From Dendrophyllia cribrosa (lineage: Eukaryota; Cnidaria; Anthozoa; Scleractinia; Dendrophylliidae): a stretch of DNA of 64,000 nt. The DNA lies in NCBI GenBank assembly GCA_024195265.1, contig JAJLRJ010000008.1, forward strand, positions 24,727,932 to 24,791,931. Reading direction: 5' to 3'. The position numbers and the translations under genes were made by a program. The notes beneath the pieces are model-generated. The model searched no databases. It was not told where the DNA came from and saw nothing but the letters and a program-made list of their open reading frames with translations. Numbering within the stretch: position 1 is the first letter of the stretch; every line of letters starts with the position of its first letter. Positions 9,765 through 21,300 of this stretch are shown piece after piece.

Positions 9765-10628
9765 TTTGTTTATTATATGCATACTGAGATTTACACAACA
9801 GAAAAACAAGACGAAACGATTAAATTATCAACGCTTTAGTAGAAGGGTTCTTGGTTTATTGTCAGACTCAACTTCAAGTGGAAAAACATCACACATCTAT
9901 AACAAAAATAACTACGACAATAATTTTTTCCAAAACTATAACAAGACTATAAAAAAAGAGTCACAACTTCAAAAATACATGACTGAAAATTCTAACATGA
10001 TTGAACAATGAGTCGTCTAAAAGCAGGCCCTGCTAAAAGTAAACAATTTATAGTTTACGAAATCCATGTAAGCTCACTTACTTACTCTGAATCGGAATCC
10101 AATGGTCTAATTCGTTTGTATATTTTTGTAGAGGAGCTTTCTCGAACTGTTAAAGTTGGAGATTGATTCAAAGTGTTCACTGAAACAGTTATTTGTCTCT
10201 GCTGATAACGGCACCCGTGAATAATGACAGTGGTTGCTGGCCCGCTTGTTTGTTTTCATGAAGCTGAGTTAGAGAACTCTCAACTTTTTTTGTGTAGCAG
10301 TCGGTTGTTTTCGTTTTGTTTGGTCTTTTTCTTTGTGTTTTCATTTTCTTGTTCGTCTATAAATTCCTCTACGGACAAAGCGAGATCTTCGAAACGACTT
10401 TAAGCCATTTTTCAACTGACAGAAATGCCGAGGAGGGCGAAGGCACACTGAATGGCGGCAATTTTTGTCACTAGTGAAAAATGTCGTATCGCGATTCTGA
10501 TTGGTCATACGATATTCTTCACTAGTGAAGAAAATCGTATGACCAATAGGATGGCTTATCATACGTGAAGGGACGATTTTTATTTCATAGTTTTCTGGTG
10601 TGTAAATCTCAGTATGTATATAATAAAT
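9765..10628. mobile_element. 0.86-kb insertion with about 37-bp terminal inverted repeats
   Basis: The left end TTTATTATATGCATACTGAG (about 9767) is mirrored at 10591-10627 with few mismatches, the match running through GATTTACAC. It splits the right minisatellite array, which resumes at 10622. The preceding 9665-9765 stretch (GCGAGCGAGTGAGCAACGTG) is not minisatellite and may belong to the same insertion event. An 81-codon frame at 9766-10011 shows no domain. Confidence 0.7.
10500..10547. repeat. 48-bp near-perfect palindrome
   Basis: ATTGGTCATACGAT pairs with ATCGTATGACCAAT around the centre ACTAGT (10521-10526), with one mismatched pair. A related half-site with CACTAGTGAAAAATG precedes it at about 10468. 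It lies at the inner flank of the right TIR of the 9765-10628 insertion and could be a hairpin or a protein-binding dyad. Confidence 0.85.
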
Positions 10629-10707
10629 GAAGGTGTATGAAGGTGTATGAAGCTATAGGTAGGTAGATGAATAAAGTTAATGAATTCGTATATTTATATG
10701 TTTGTTA

Positions 10708-11052
10708 ATACTACACCTTTTGCCCTTCATTAACGGAAAATAGAAATTCAATTTATTTTACGGGAAATCAATAACATCTTAGGAATAACATTTTCACGAA
10801 GAAATGTTCATTTCAATCATCCGTTGGTTCATTTGCGCAATTACGTACCATGCTCATGCACCTTCAATAACATCATTGGAATGTCATTTTCTTTTATTGT
10901 AAAGTCTATTATGCCTTTGGAAACACATTTTCATCAATAATACAGTCGTTTACATTTTTTGAAAGTCATTTCGGGCAAGTACATTACCGTCCAGAATAAA
11001 CAAAGTTCATTTTTAACCTTCAATGTGTTCGCGGTTAAGACAACGCGGTTCA
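10708..11052. mobile_element. About 345-bp insertion in the right arm of the composite element
   Basis: In the left arm, AACACGTCCCATAAGTAGTAT is continuous (about 7428-7448). In the right arm the two halves are separated by this segment (AATACTACA at 10708, TGGGACGTG at 11054). No clear terminal repeats or coding content are visible. Confidence 0.5.
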
Positions 11053-11982
11053 CATGGGACGTGTTATGTAGCATACATGAACGCTTTATTCAAAGGCTCC
11101 TAAGAGCCAACCCGTGAATAAGAAATGCTAACGCGTAACGCAATCTTGCGGTAAGCTTATGTTTCACACTGACACGGTTCAATATTTTTAAAACTAGTAG
11201 TAATCAGAGATTATGGAGACGCGTTCGGATATTTTTTTGTGTGGGGAAGGGGGTGGGGAGAGATCACTGTGATTTCATGTTAGGTGTTGTTTCTATGGAA
11301 ACAATCAGAAGATTTGGAATTAGGGCAAAATGTGTTACTGGATACTTGTGATGGGAAACAGATGTCAAATGAAATTGTCGCCCAAAATTATAGGTGATCA
11401 AGGGTACATTTGCGGTTGAGTGTACTTGACAAGAGCGTTCTCTCCAACCCCTCCCCCTCCCGTTCCGTTGTCACATACACAAACAAACAAAGAAACACAG
11501 AGAAGCAAACAAACTCGTGTCGTTTTGGAAATAACAGCAATGTTTAGTTTGGAACAAACTGGAACTGTAATCTTTTTTTGAATGTAGAACTGCAGGTAGA
11601 AACTACAACTTGATTACAATAGTTTACATAGAATAATCAATAGCCAACTTGAAGAACAGGAACGAAATGTTATCTTGAGTTAACTTATTTACTGGGATAA
11701 ACATTATACAATGTGGTTCAAAGGCCAGGTAAGAGAACAGGATCAAATACTTGATTTTAGAATGGTTCACTTAGGATAATCCAGAGGAAGTAAAAGTTGA
11801 TTTAAGTTATTTTCTTAGCCAAATCAATATGGCTGAAAGGTTAGCTCCAAAAAAAAGTAATATGTTACAAAAACAATGGTCTTTCGAAATGATACATTGA
11901 TGCTAACATCATGCTTACGTTTAAATGTCTTAAAAACATAACTGCATCTCCAAGTATCGTCGTCGTAAGTCGTGGGTTGCGT

Positions 11983-12160
11983 TGTGTTGTGACCACAAAT
12001 CCACAAGAGATAATCACGTACCACATTGGCCGATAGCGCCGAGTTGCACAACTCGGTAAGGTTGTTTGTTGACCACAAATCATGGTCATTTGCTACTGCC
12101 GAGGTGCACAACTCGGTGGGATAAATAATTTGTGACCACAAATCATGATTATATGGCTCA
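11983..12160. repeat. Repeated GTGACCACAAAT and CCGAGTTGCACAACTCGG motifs
   Basis: Within about 180 bp the GACCACAAAT phrase occurs three times, and an 18-bp palindrome (CCGAGTTG/CAACTCGG, or the CGAGGTG variant) occurs twice, alternating. It lies in a 11200-12590 stretch that is otherwise unassigned. It may be a decayed tandem duplication of roughly 75 bp. Confidence 0.6.
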
Positions 12161-12599
12161 ATGGCCGCTGCATGTATTAAATGACTGATTCCGCACGTCG
12201 ACGTGGAAATACTTCTTTGAAGGCAAATCGCCGGGCTGCAGCTTTCTATATGCAAGATGAGTCGTACACACTTCCCTCAGACTTCGATAAATGCAACCTA
12301 AAAGACTTTTAAATACCATAACGTGCTATTGCAAATAATATTCAATGACACTTATCTGCAAACTTCACGAAATCCACTTGCAAAGATGAAGAAGTACAAA
12401 AACTGTACATTTGAACACGAGACATTCATGGAGTAAACACGAGTCTTTCACGAAAACGAGGCTAGAAATACATAACAGTTTCCGGCGGAAATGAGCCCCT
12501 GAAAAAAACAATGGGGGCGGCCATTTGGAAGACGTCCACCCAAAAAATCTCAAATTTTGCTGCACATAAACCACAGGAAAACCAACACGAAATTAGGAT

Positions 12600-13385
12600 T
12601 GCGTTTTTCGAACGCGATTAAACGTAAGGATTTTTGACAAACGCAAAAAGAAAAATACAGTTCATTACTTTCATATTGTTCAGTCCGAAGAAGAAAGAAA
12701 GAAAAAAAAAATGAACGGAACGAGAGAGGTTCGAACCTGCTAGTATTCGGCCGCTAGTCCGCCCTTTACACCACTTGGCCACCGTGATCACTAACTTGAA
12801 ACGGGATGAATTTTATTACTTCAAGATAGATAAGCATCAAAACGCGTGTCTCGGTTGAAAATTCCTTTTAGATCGATTTTAACGTTGCATTAAAGACTCC
12901 AAATGCGTAAAATCTTTAAGCTTATTGTTGTTTGTATTCGTTTACAACAATTTAGTTATTGTTATCGCTGGATTCACGCTGTTCTTGTTACAAAACGCAT
13001 TCGTAACAAAGCATTACGTCACTAAGTTTACAGCTGATGGAAGGAGTGAGCGAGTGAGTGACTTATTTGCATATCTATCGCCGTTACCGATAACCCGTTC
13101 ATTACGCATGCGCGTTTTCACCGGTTAATAACAGACACGATCGCTTCGAAATCGTATCAACCCCGGTTTCAACGGATTTGATCGGACCGCTCTGGCTGCT
13201 ATAAATCCCGGCATAAGCTGATTTCAGTTATTCAACACCGGCAATTGACACCGGTCATTCAACGGCACAAAAGTAACAGCACATTTGGATTGAACCACAA
13301 TATCACGTATTAAAGTCCATTTGTAACTTTATTCTATGATCATTCTAAATAAACGCGTGGGTTCCCTATGTACACTGCAAAACAA
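12600..13385 (-). repeat. Dispersed repeat shared with 26200-26640 (opposite orientation)
   Basis: Reading the minus strand, 13075-12822 matches 26200-26460 over most of its length (GCTGTAAACTTAGTGACG, GCGTGAATCCAGCGATAACA and ATCGATCTAAAAGG blocks). The match resumes after a tRNA-like cassette at 12660-12600 (GCGTTTGTCAAAA, CCTTACG). The outer part 13140-13385 matches 6655-7390. This is the right arm of the composite element; the 26-kb copy is a shorter relative. Confidence 0.7.
12717..12795 (-). repeat. tRNA-like segment (SINE-head type)
   Basis: On the minus strand an A-box-like TGGCCAAGTGG (12771-12781) is followed after about 34 nt by a B-box GGTTCGAACC (12728-12737), the layout of a tRNA-derived pol III promoter. 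Acceptor and T stems do not close properly, so this is not a functional tRNA gene. The A-box style resembles Leu/Ser tRNAs. A poly(T)/C-rich run and the host repeat follow. Confidence 0.55.
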
Positions 13386-13593
13386 ATGACAGGGGCGACT
13401 GTGAATACTGAGCGTGACGCTCGGCGAGCCTGGCGCGCGAGGATTGGCGCTTCGTATCAAAGAGTTGAAAGGGGGAAAAACAGACTGTTTTGCGGTCTAA
13501 TATTTAACGCGCATATAATTCTTTGTCTTCAGAAAACAATTGGCTAAACAATAGGCAAACCAAAAGCGTGCCTTAGAAGATATTGTCACATTA

Positions 13594-14173
13594 GGTGCGG
13601 TTACACGGGACACTTTTACCGTGGCAAATGACCCTTTCACCACGGGAAACTGCATTTAGTGAGTGCGACCGACATTTCCCGTGGTAAATTTCCCGTGGTA
13701 AGTATCCATGGATACATAAAAAAAGATCACACGAAGCGCCCTTGACATTTTAAAACGTGGTAAGTCGCAATGGTGTTTTGATGCTCAAGGTACAAGAGCC
13801 AATCACAATATTCCGTTTGACACCAACACGTAACCGCAAAGGAAAAGTGATTCACTGAATTGCGTGACATTTTTTTACCTTGGCAAATCACAAATATCGT
13901 GTAACCGCTGGTTAATACGGTGTATACTACACAAACCCAAGTGTAATGCACCGCGGGATGATCTACCATTCGCCACTTCAGAAACGAGAAGGAAACTGGG
14001 CCGAGTGAACTTTCGCAACGACTTCTGGGATCGTTACAGGGGATGCGTCTTTTGTCGCTGTCCCCAGTAACAGTCCCAGAAGTCGTTGCGAACGTTCACT
14101 CGGCCCAGTTTCCTTCTCGTTTCTAAAGTGGCGAATGGGAAATGCCATTTACCGTGGTGTGTGTAACGCACCC
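13594..14173. mobile_element. 580-bp MITE with nested foldback
   Basis: The ends are GGTGCGGTTACAC and GTGTAACGCACCC. The segment is absent from the paralogous upstream region of gene 3. Internally, 13967-14037 and 14067-14137 form a 70-bp hairpin with a 29-bp loop, and TTACCGTGG/CCCGTGGTAA motifs recur several times. The flanks read ATTA on both sides, a possible target duplication. Confidence 0.75.
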
Positions 14174-15074
14174 ATTATTTTATAATGTTGTGTTTAATTT
14201 AGACATAGTCCCTTCCGACCAACTAGCTAGGATATTGTTTTGAGCGCAAGACTGAACTTTGCCGCGCTGTATCTCAGCTTCAAAGTAAGTCAAACTAAGT
14301 TCGCGCCAAACTTGCGAACTACGTTTCGAAGTTCGCAATTTGATTTGGTAATTGACAACGAAACAGTGAAGTTCCTGGCGTAGTTCAGAATTTCCCAACG
14401 AACTTCGCAACCTGTGCTTTAAAGGTTATGTGAAACCCAATGTAAGCGCCGGGTGCATTTTCTTTTCCTGTTTTAAATTCCTGATGAAGAAAAACATGAC
14501 TAATAACCACTCCCGATTAGTGGAAATATTCAACGGTCAGATGACGTCAAGAAAAAACCTTCAAACAAAGGACATTAGACGGGGAGCCGGGAGGGAGTGA
14601 GTGCGAGCGGCCTCGAACCGTCTTAGAATCAGGCTCTTGAGGCGTCTATAAGCTTGAAAAATGCGACAGCGTTTAAACTGCTGTTTTATCGGCGGTTAAT
14701 TGTTATCTTCGATCGAAAAAAGACCTTTGTGTAGTCTGTCGGTTTAATGCCACTTGTTTTCGTACCGTGCAAAAAGCCATTATCTTAGGGCTGAGGAACA
14801 GTACACCACTCCGCATTTTGTCCATGGAAGATTCGCTTCTGCATGGTATGCATGGTAGTTCACTTCGGTTGTACCTAAACAGTTCACAGAAGCTTCAGAG
14901 ATTCTCGATCCCGCTTTTGATAGCCACCTATTTCCTTTGCTTCACGCATTTCGCGGTGATAGGCAATCAAAGTTGTTTATAACAATGTCTACTGTCAAGC
15001 GTCCAGTCAGAGCACGCGCACGGTCCCCTGATCCCAGAGAAACAGCAGGATACGTAAACACGATTCGAAACGGC

Positions 15075-15129
15075 GTTACGCAGACGTCCTTTTCCCGCAT
15101 GAAGCAAAGAAAATCAGGAGACGTCTGCG
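15075..15129 (+). promoter_or_regulatory. Conserved dyad upstream of kinase gene 1
   Basis: ACGCAGACGTCCT (15075-15088) pairs with AGGAGACGTCTGCGT (15115-15129), two AGACGTC half sites about 27 bp apart. The dyad is kept in copy B (about 45173-45229). It lies about 100 bp before the splice acceptor of the coding exon, so it could be promoter, 5' UTR or intron. Conservation between recent duplicates is weak evidence of function. Confidence 0.3.
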
Positions 15130-15360
15130 TGCAGGCTAGCTTTTGGCTGTCTGTTTTATTTAAACAACAACAGATGCACGATTGCACGATATATTTTCTT
15201 CCCAGTTACTGGTATAAATATTTCTTTTTCAGGTTAATACAAGAAAAGCAAACAGAAACAAACGGCAACCTCACAAGAAGAGGCTTTGGAAGGCAAAACG
15301 ACAACATCGACAACGATTTTATTGCAAAGTTAATAACAAACGAGCAACAAACTAAGAACA

Positions 15361-18300
15361 ATGGGACAGTATTTGACCCAATATGTGCAAACTAATGAGG
15401 AAAAACTTCAATCAACAGAATTCAAAGAGGTATTAACAGAGGAACAGCAACGTGTCAATGAAATGCAAACTGAAAGTAGGTTAGAAACAAACAAAAACGA
15501 AATGACAACAATGAGAGAAGAACTGGATGAATATAAAATACTAGGTAAACAATCAAGAGAGGACCAACAAAGATTCACTGAACTGGATTGCCGGTTAATA
15601 ACAAAACAGCAAGAATTTAACACAATGACACAACAGTTGAGTGAATTTCAAAGACAAGCTGACCTATTAAGACAGGAACAACAACGAGTTACTGGACTGC
15701 AAAGTCAGTTAAAAACTGACAAGCAAGAAATGACCACACGAAGAGAACAACTGAAAGAATTTCAAAACCAGGGTGAACGATTAATGGAAAAACAACTGCG
15801 AATAACTGAAGAGCAAAAACAGTTACAAGTAAATGAGCGAGAAAAGACAACAAACACAGAAGAAATTATTGAATTTCAAAGACAAGTAGAACTATTTAGA
15901 ATGGAACAACGAAGAATTGCTGAATTGCAGCGTCAGTTAGAAACAAACAAGCAAAAAATGTCAACAATGGGAGAGCAATTGTATAAATTTCAAAGACGAT
16001 TTAGAGAGCAAAAGCAACGGGCCAATGAAATGCAAAGTCAGTTAGAAACAAAAGAGCACGAATTGGCAACAACAAGAAAAGAAAGGAATACATTTCAAAG
16101 ACAAGGTGAACTATTTAGAGAGAAACAACAGCGAGTTACGGAACTGCAAAGCAGTCAGTTGAAAACAAATCTGCAAATGATGAAGACATTGGAAGAACAA
16201 TTGGTTGAACCTCTAGGACAGGAAAAACTATTAGGAAAAGGACAACGAAGAGTTACTGAACTACAAAATCAGTTAGAAACAAATAAGCCAAAAATTACCA
16301 TAACGGGAGAACAACTAAAAGAAATTCAAGGCGAAACAGAACAATTAAGAGAGGAACAACAACAAGTTACTGAACTACAAAGTCAGTTAGAAACAATAGA
16401 GCAAGAATTAGCAGCAATGAGAAAACAGTTAAATGAATTTCATGGCCAAGAAGGACCATTAAGGGAAGAACAACAACAAATTGCTGATCTGCAAAGTCAG
16501 TTGAAAACAAATGAGCAAGAACTGGCAACGGTGAAAGAGGAATTGACTGACGAAAATCGAAGACAAGGTGAACGACTAAGAGAAGAACAACGAGTTGCTA
16601 AACTGCAAAGTCAGTTGAAAACAAATGAGCAAGAATTGACAGCAATGAGAGAGGAATTGACTGACGAAAATGAAAGACAAGTTGAACGATTAAGAGAAGA
16701 ACAAGAACAAGTTGCTGAACTGCAAAGTCAACTGACAACAATGATAGAGCAAATGAATCATGAAATTCAAGGCCAAGAAGAATTACTCACGGTGGAACGA
16801 CAACAAGTTACTGAACTGCAAAGTCAGTTAGAAACAAACCAGGAAGAAATGACAACAATGGGAGAGCAAATGAATGAATATCAAGGCCAAGAAGAACTAC
16901 TAGCGGAAGAACGACAACGGGTTACTGAACTACAAAGTCAGCTAGAAACAAACCAGCAAGAGATGACAATAATGAGAGAGCAAATGAATGAATATCAAGA
17001 CCAAAGAGAACTACTAACAGAGGAACGACAGCGAGTAATTGAACTGCAAATTCAGCTAGAAACAAACCAGCAAGAAATGACAATAATGAGAGAGCAAATG
17101 AATGAATATCAAGGCCATGAAGAACTAGTGGCGGAAGAACGACAACAAGTTATTAACCTGAAAAGTCAGTTAGAAACAAAGGAGCAAGAGTTGACAACAA
17201 TGAGAGAGCAAATGAATGAATATCAAGGCCAAGAAGAACTACTAGCGGAGGAACGACAACGAGTTACTGAACTCCAAAGTCAGCTAGACACAAAACAGCA
17301 AGAGATGACAATAATGAGAGAGCAAATGAATGAATATCAAGGCCAAGAAGAATTACTCACGGTGGAACGACAACAAGTTACTGAACTGCAAAGTCAGTTA
17401 GAAACAAACCAGGAAGAAATGACAACAATGAGAGAGCAAATGAATGAATATCAAGGACAAGGAGAACTACTAACGGAGGAAAGACAACGAGGTACTGAAC
17501 TGCAAAGTCAGTTAGAAACAAAGGAGCAAGAGATGACAACAATGAGAGAGCAAATGAATGAATATCAAGGCCAAGAAGAATTACTAGCGGAGGAACGACA
17601 ACGGGTTACTGAACTACAAAGTCAGCTAGAAACAAACCAGCAAGAAATGACAATAATGAGAGAGCAAATGAATGAATATCAAGGCCAAAGAGAACTACTA
17701 ACGGAGGAACGACAACGAGTTACTGAACTGCAACGTCAGCTAGAAACAAACCAGCAAGAAATGACAATAATGAGAGAGCAAATGAATGAATATCAAGGCC
17801 ATGAAGAACTAGTGGCGGAAGAACGACAACAAGTTATTAACCTGAAAAGTCAGTTAGAAACAAAGGAGCAAGAGTTGACAACAATGAGAGAGCAAATGAA
17901 TGAATATCAAGGCCAAGAAGAACTACTAGCGGAGGAACAACAACGAGTTACTGAACTCCAAAGTCAGCTAGACACAAAACAGCAAGAGATGACAATAATG
18001 AGAGAGCAAATGAATGAATATCAAGGCCAAGAAGAATTACTCACGGTGGAACGACAACAAGTTACTGAACTGCAAAGTCAGTTAGAAACAGACCAGGAAG
18101 AAATGACAACAATGAGAGAGCAAATGAATGAATATCAAGGACAAGGAGAACTACTAACGGAGAAAAGACAACGAGTTACTGAACTGCAAAGTCAGTTAGA
18201 AACAAAGGAGCAAGAGATGACAACAATGAGAGAGCAAATGAATGAATATCAAGGCCAAGAAGAATTACTAGCGGAGGAACGACAACGGGTTACTGAACTA

Positions 18301-21300
18301 CAAAGTCAGCTAGAAACAAACCAGCAAGAAATGACAATAATGAGAGAGCAAATGAATGAATATCAAGGCCAAAGAGAACTACTAACGGAGGAACGACAAC
18401 GAGTTACTGAACTGCAACGTCAGCTAGAAACAAACCAGCAAGAAATGACAACAATGAGAGAGCAAATGAATGAATATCAAGGCCATGAAGAACTAGTGAC
18501 GGAAGAACGACAACGAGTTACTGAACTGCAAAGTCAGTTAGAAACAAAGGAACAAGAGTTGACAACAATGAGAGAGCAAATAAACGAATATCAAGGCCAA
18601 AGAGAACTACTAACGGAGGAACGACAACGAGCTACTGAACTGCAAAGTCTGTTAGAAAGAAAGAAGCAAGAAATGACAACAATGAGAGAGCAATTGACTG
18701 ACGACAATCAAAGACAAGAAGAACGATTAAGAGAAGAACAACAACGAGTTACTGAACTGCAAAGTCAGCTGACTACAATAAAGAAACAAATGATAACAAT
18801 GAGAGGAAAATTTATTGCAATTCAAAGCGATAAAAAAAGATTTAGAGAAGAGCAACAAGAAATTAAAGTTGTGAAAAGTCAATTAGAAACAAGTAAGCAA
18901 AAATTGTCAACAACGAGAGAGCAATTATGTTTATTCCAAAAACGATTTAGACAGAAACAACAACAAGCCGCTGAACTGCAAAGTCAGTTAGAAACAAAGG
19001 AACAAGAATTGACAACAATGAGAAAAAAAGTGAATGACTTTCAAAAACAAGGTGATCAACGAGCCACTGATCTGCAAAGTCAGTTAGAAACAAAGGAGCA
19101 AGAGTTGGCAGCAATGAGAAAGCAAATGAGTGAATTTGTGGAACATGAAGTAGCATTAAGAGAGGAACAACAACGACTCACTGAACTGCAAAGTCAGTTA
19201 GAAACAAAGGAGCAAGAGATGACAACAATGAGAGAGCAAATGAAGGAATATCGAGGCCAAGAAGAACTACTAGCGGAGGAACGACCACGGGTTACTGAAC
19301 TACAAAGTCAGCTAGAAACAAACCAGCAAGAGATGACAATAATGAGAAAGCAAATGACTGAATATCAACGCCAAAGAGAACTACTAACGGAGGAACGACA
19401 GCGAGTAACTGAACTGCAAATTCAGCCAGAACCAAACCAGCAAGAAATGACAATAACGAGAGAGCAAATGAATGAATATCAAGGCCATGAAGAACTAACG
19501 ACGGAAGAACGACAACAAGTTATTGAACTAAACAGTCAGTTAGAAACAAAGGAGCAAGAGTTGACAACAATGAGAGAGCAAATGAATGAATATCAAGGCC
19601 AAAGAGAACTACTAACGGAGGAACGACAACGAGTTACTGAACTGCAAAGTCGGTTAGAAACAAACCAGCAAGAAATGACAACAATGAGAGTACAATTGAC
19701 TGACGACAATCAAAGACATGAAGAACGATTAAGTGAAGAACAACAACGAGTTACTAAACTGCAAAGTCAGCTGACTACAATAAAGAATCAAATGATAACA
19801 ATGAGAGGAAAATTTGTAGCAAGTCAAAGCGATAAAAAAAGATTTAGAGAAGAGCAACAAGAAATTAAAGTACTGAAAAGTCAGTTAGAAACAAGTAAGC
19901 AAAAAATGTCAACAACGAGAGAGCAATTATGTTTATTCCAAAAGCGATTTAGACTGAAACAACAACAAGCCGCTGAACTGCAAAGTCAGTTAGAAACAAA
20001 GGAACAAGAATTGACAACAATGAGAAAAAAAATGAATGACTTCCAAAAACAAGGTGATCAACGAATCGCTGATCTGCAAAGTCAGTTAGAAACAAAGGAG
20101 CAAGAGTTGGCAGCAATAATGAGAAAGCAAATGAGTGAATTTGTGGAAAATGAAGTAGCATTAAGAGAGGAACAACAACGAGTCACTGAACTGCAAAGTC
20201 AGTTAGAAACAAACGAACAAGAAATGACAACGATAAGAGAGCAAATGATTGAACATCAAGAACTACTAAGGGAGGAACGACAACGAGTTACTGAACTGCA
20301 AAGTCAATTAGAAACAAGCCAGCAAGAAATGACAACAATGAGAGAACAATTAAGTGAAACACAGCATCGTGCGATTGAACACAACAGAGCGGGTCAAATC
20401 AGCAGTCCACGTGACTGGGTCATTTATCGGCATGAAATTCACAAAAAACAAAAGCTCGGGCAAGGGGCCTGGGGAAAAGTTTTCCAGGGAAAATTTCATG
20501 GTTGTGATGTTGCTGTAAAACAAATGCACGAAAAGATTATGTCTGATTATAACCGGCGTTTGTTTGAGCGAGAAGTAGAAATTGCTTCCAAATGCCGCCA
20601 TCCTTGCCTGTTGCAGTTTATTGGAGCAACTACTGATGGCGAAAGGCCATTGCTGGTAACGGAGATCCTGGATTGCAGTTTAAGAACAAGGCTGTATAAT
20701 AAAGACGAGCCACCTTTGTCTACAGCAGAAGTTTGTGTTGTTTCTGTCGATGTAGCTAAAGCGCTCAATTATCTGCACCAGAAACGCGAACCCATTATTC
20801 ATCACGACGTCAGCAGTGGTAATGTGTTGCTATGGCGACAGGGTAACCAATGGAGAGCCAAAGTAGCGGATTATGGCACTGCTAATTTTGTTCGTCAGAG
20901 CAAGGTAAACTACGCAGGCGTTGCAATTTATTGTGCACCAGAGTCCCTTAATGAAGACCCGGATCAACCAATTAGCTGCAAGGTTAGTATCTCAGAGGTC
21001 TCGACACACATTCACCATATTTACTCGAATAAGTGCCGCCCCGGATAAGTCCGGTACATGACACGAAAAATTAAAATAAGCGCCGCCCTCGAATAAGCAA
21101 TGCGTCCTTCAACAAGAAGATGGCGCTTTTTCGAAGCACCTGAGTTCAAGGGTGGTGATTATGTCAAAACATTATGCTCGCTAACATTGTAAATGGTTTG
21201 AACCCAGGTGTATCAGTAGTCTGTCGTTTGTGATCGTCAAACAACAACAACAACAGACTTTATTTCGACAGGCTGAAAGCAACCAGAATTGCACAAAGTA

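Larger units (their letters stand above)
6651..13372. mobile_element. Large composite element with long, interrupted terminal inverted repeats
   Basis: The outer left sequence (GAACCCACGCGTTTATTTAG at 6655) is matched in reverse at 13345-13370. The homology continues inward through TTACAAATGGAC, an ATCAGCTTATGCCGGGATT block, GTTGATACGATTTCGAA and, near the minisatellites, ACGTGTTATGTAGC (7420-7435 against 11060-11075). Both arms then enter the same 10-bp minisatellite in opposite orientation (7470-8030 and 8965-9665). The right arm is longer, because 11095-13135 is missing from the left arm. At least three later insertions (6688-7187, 8129-8550, 9765-10628) broke it up. The centre shows no transposase. 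A non-autonomous DNA transposon with long TIRs is the best guess; the class is unknown. Confidence 0.55.

Noticed and set aside
12717..12795. Functional tRNA gene
   Set aside because: A and B boxes are present but acceptor and T stems do not pair; better explained as a tRNA-derived repeat.
18947..20161. Minus-strand frames antisense to the coil (69-70 codons)
   Set aside because: Shadow frames produced by the repetitive sense coding sequence.
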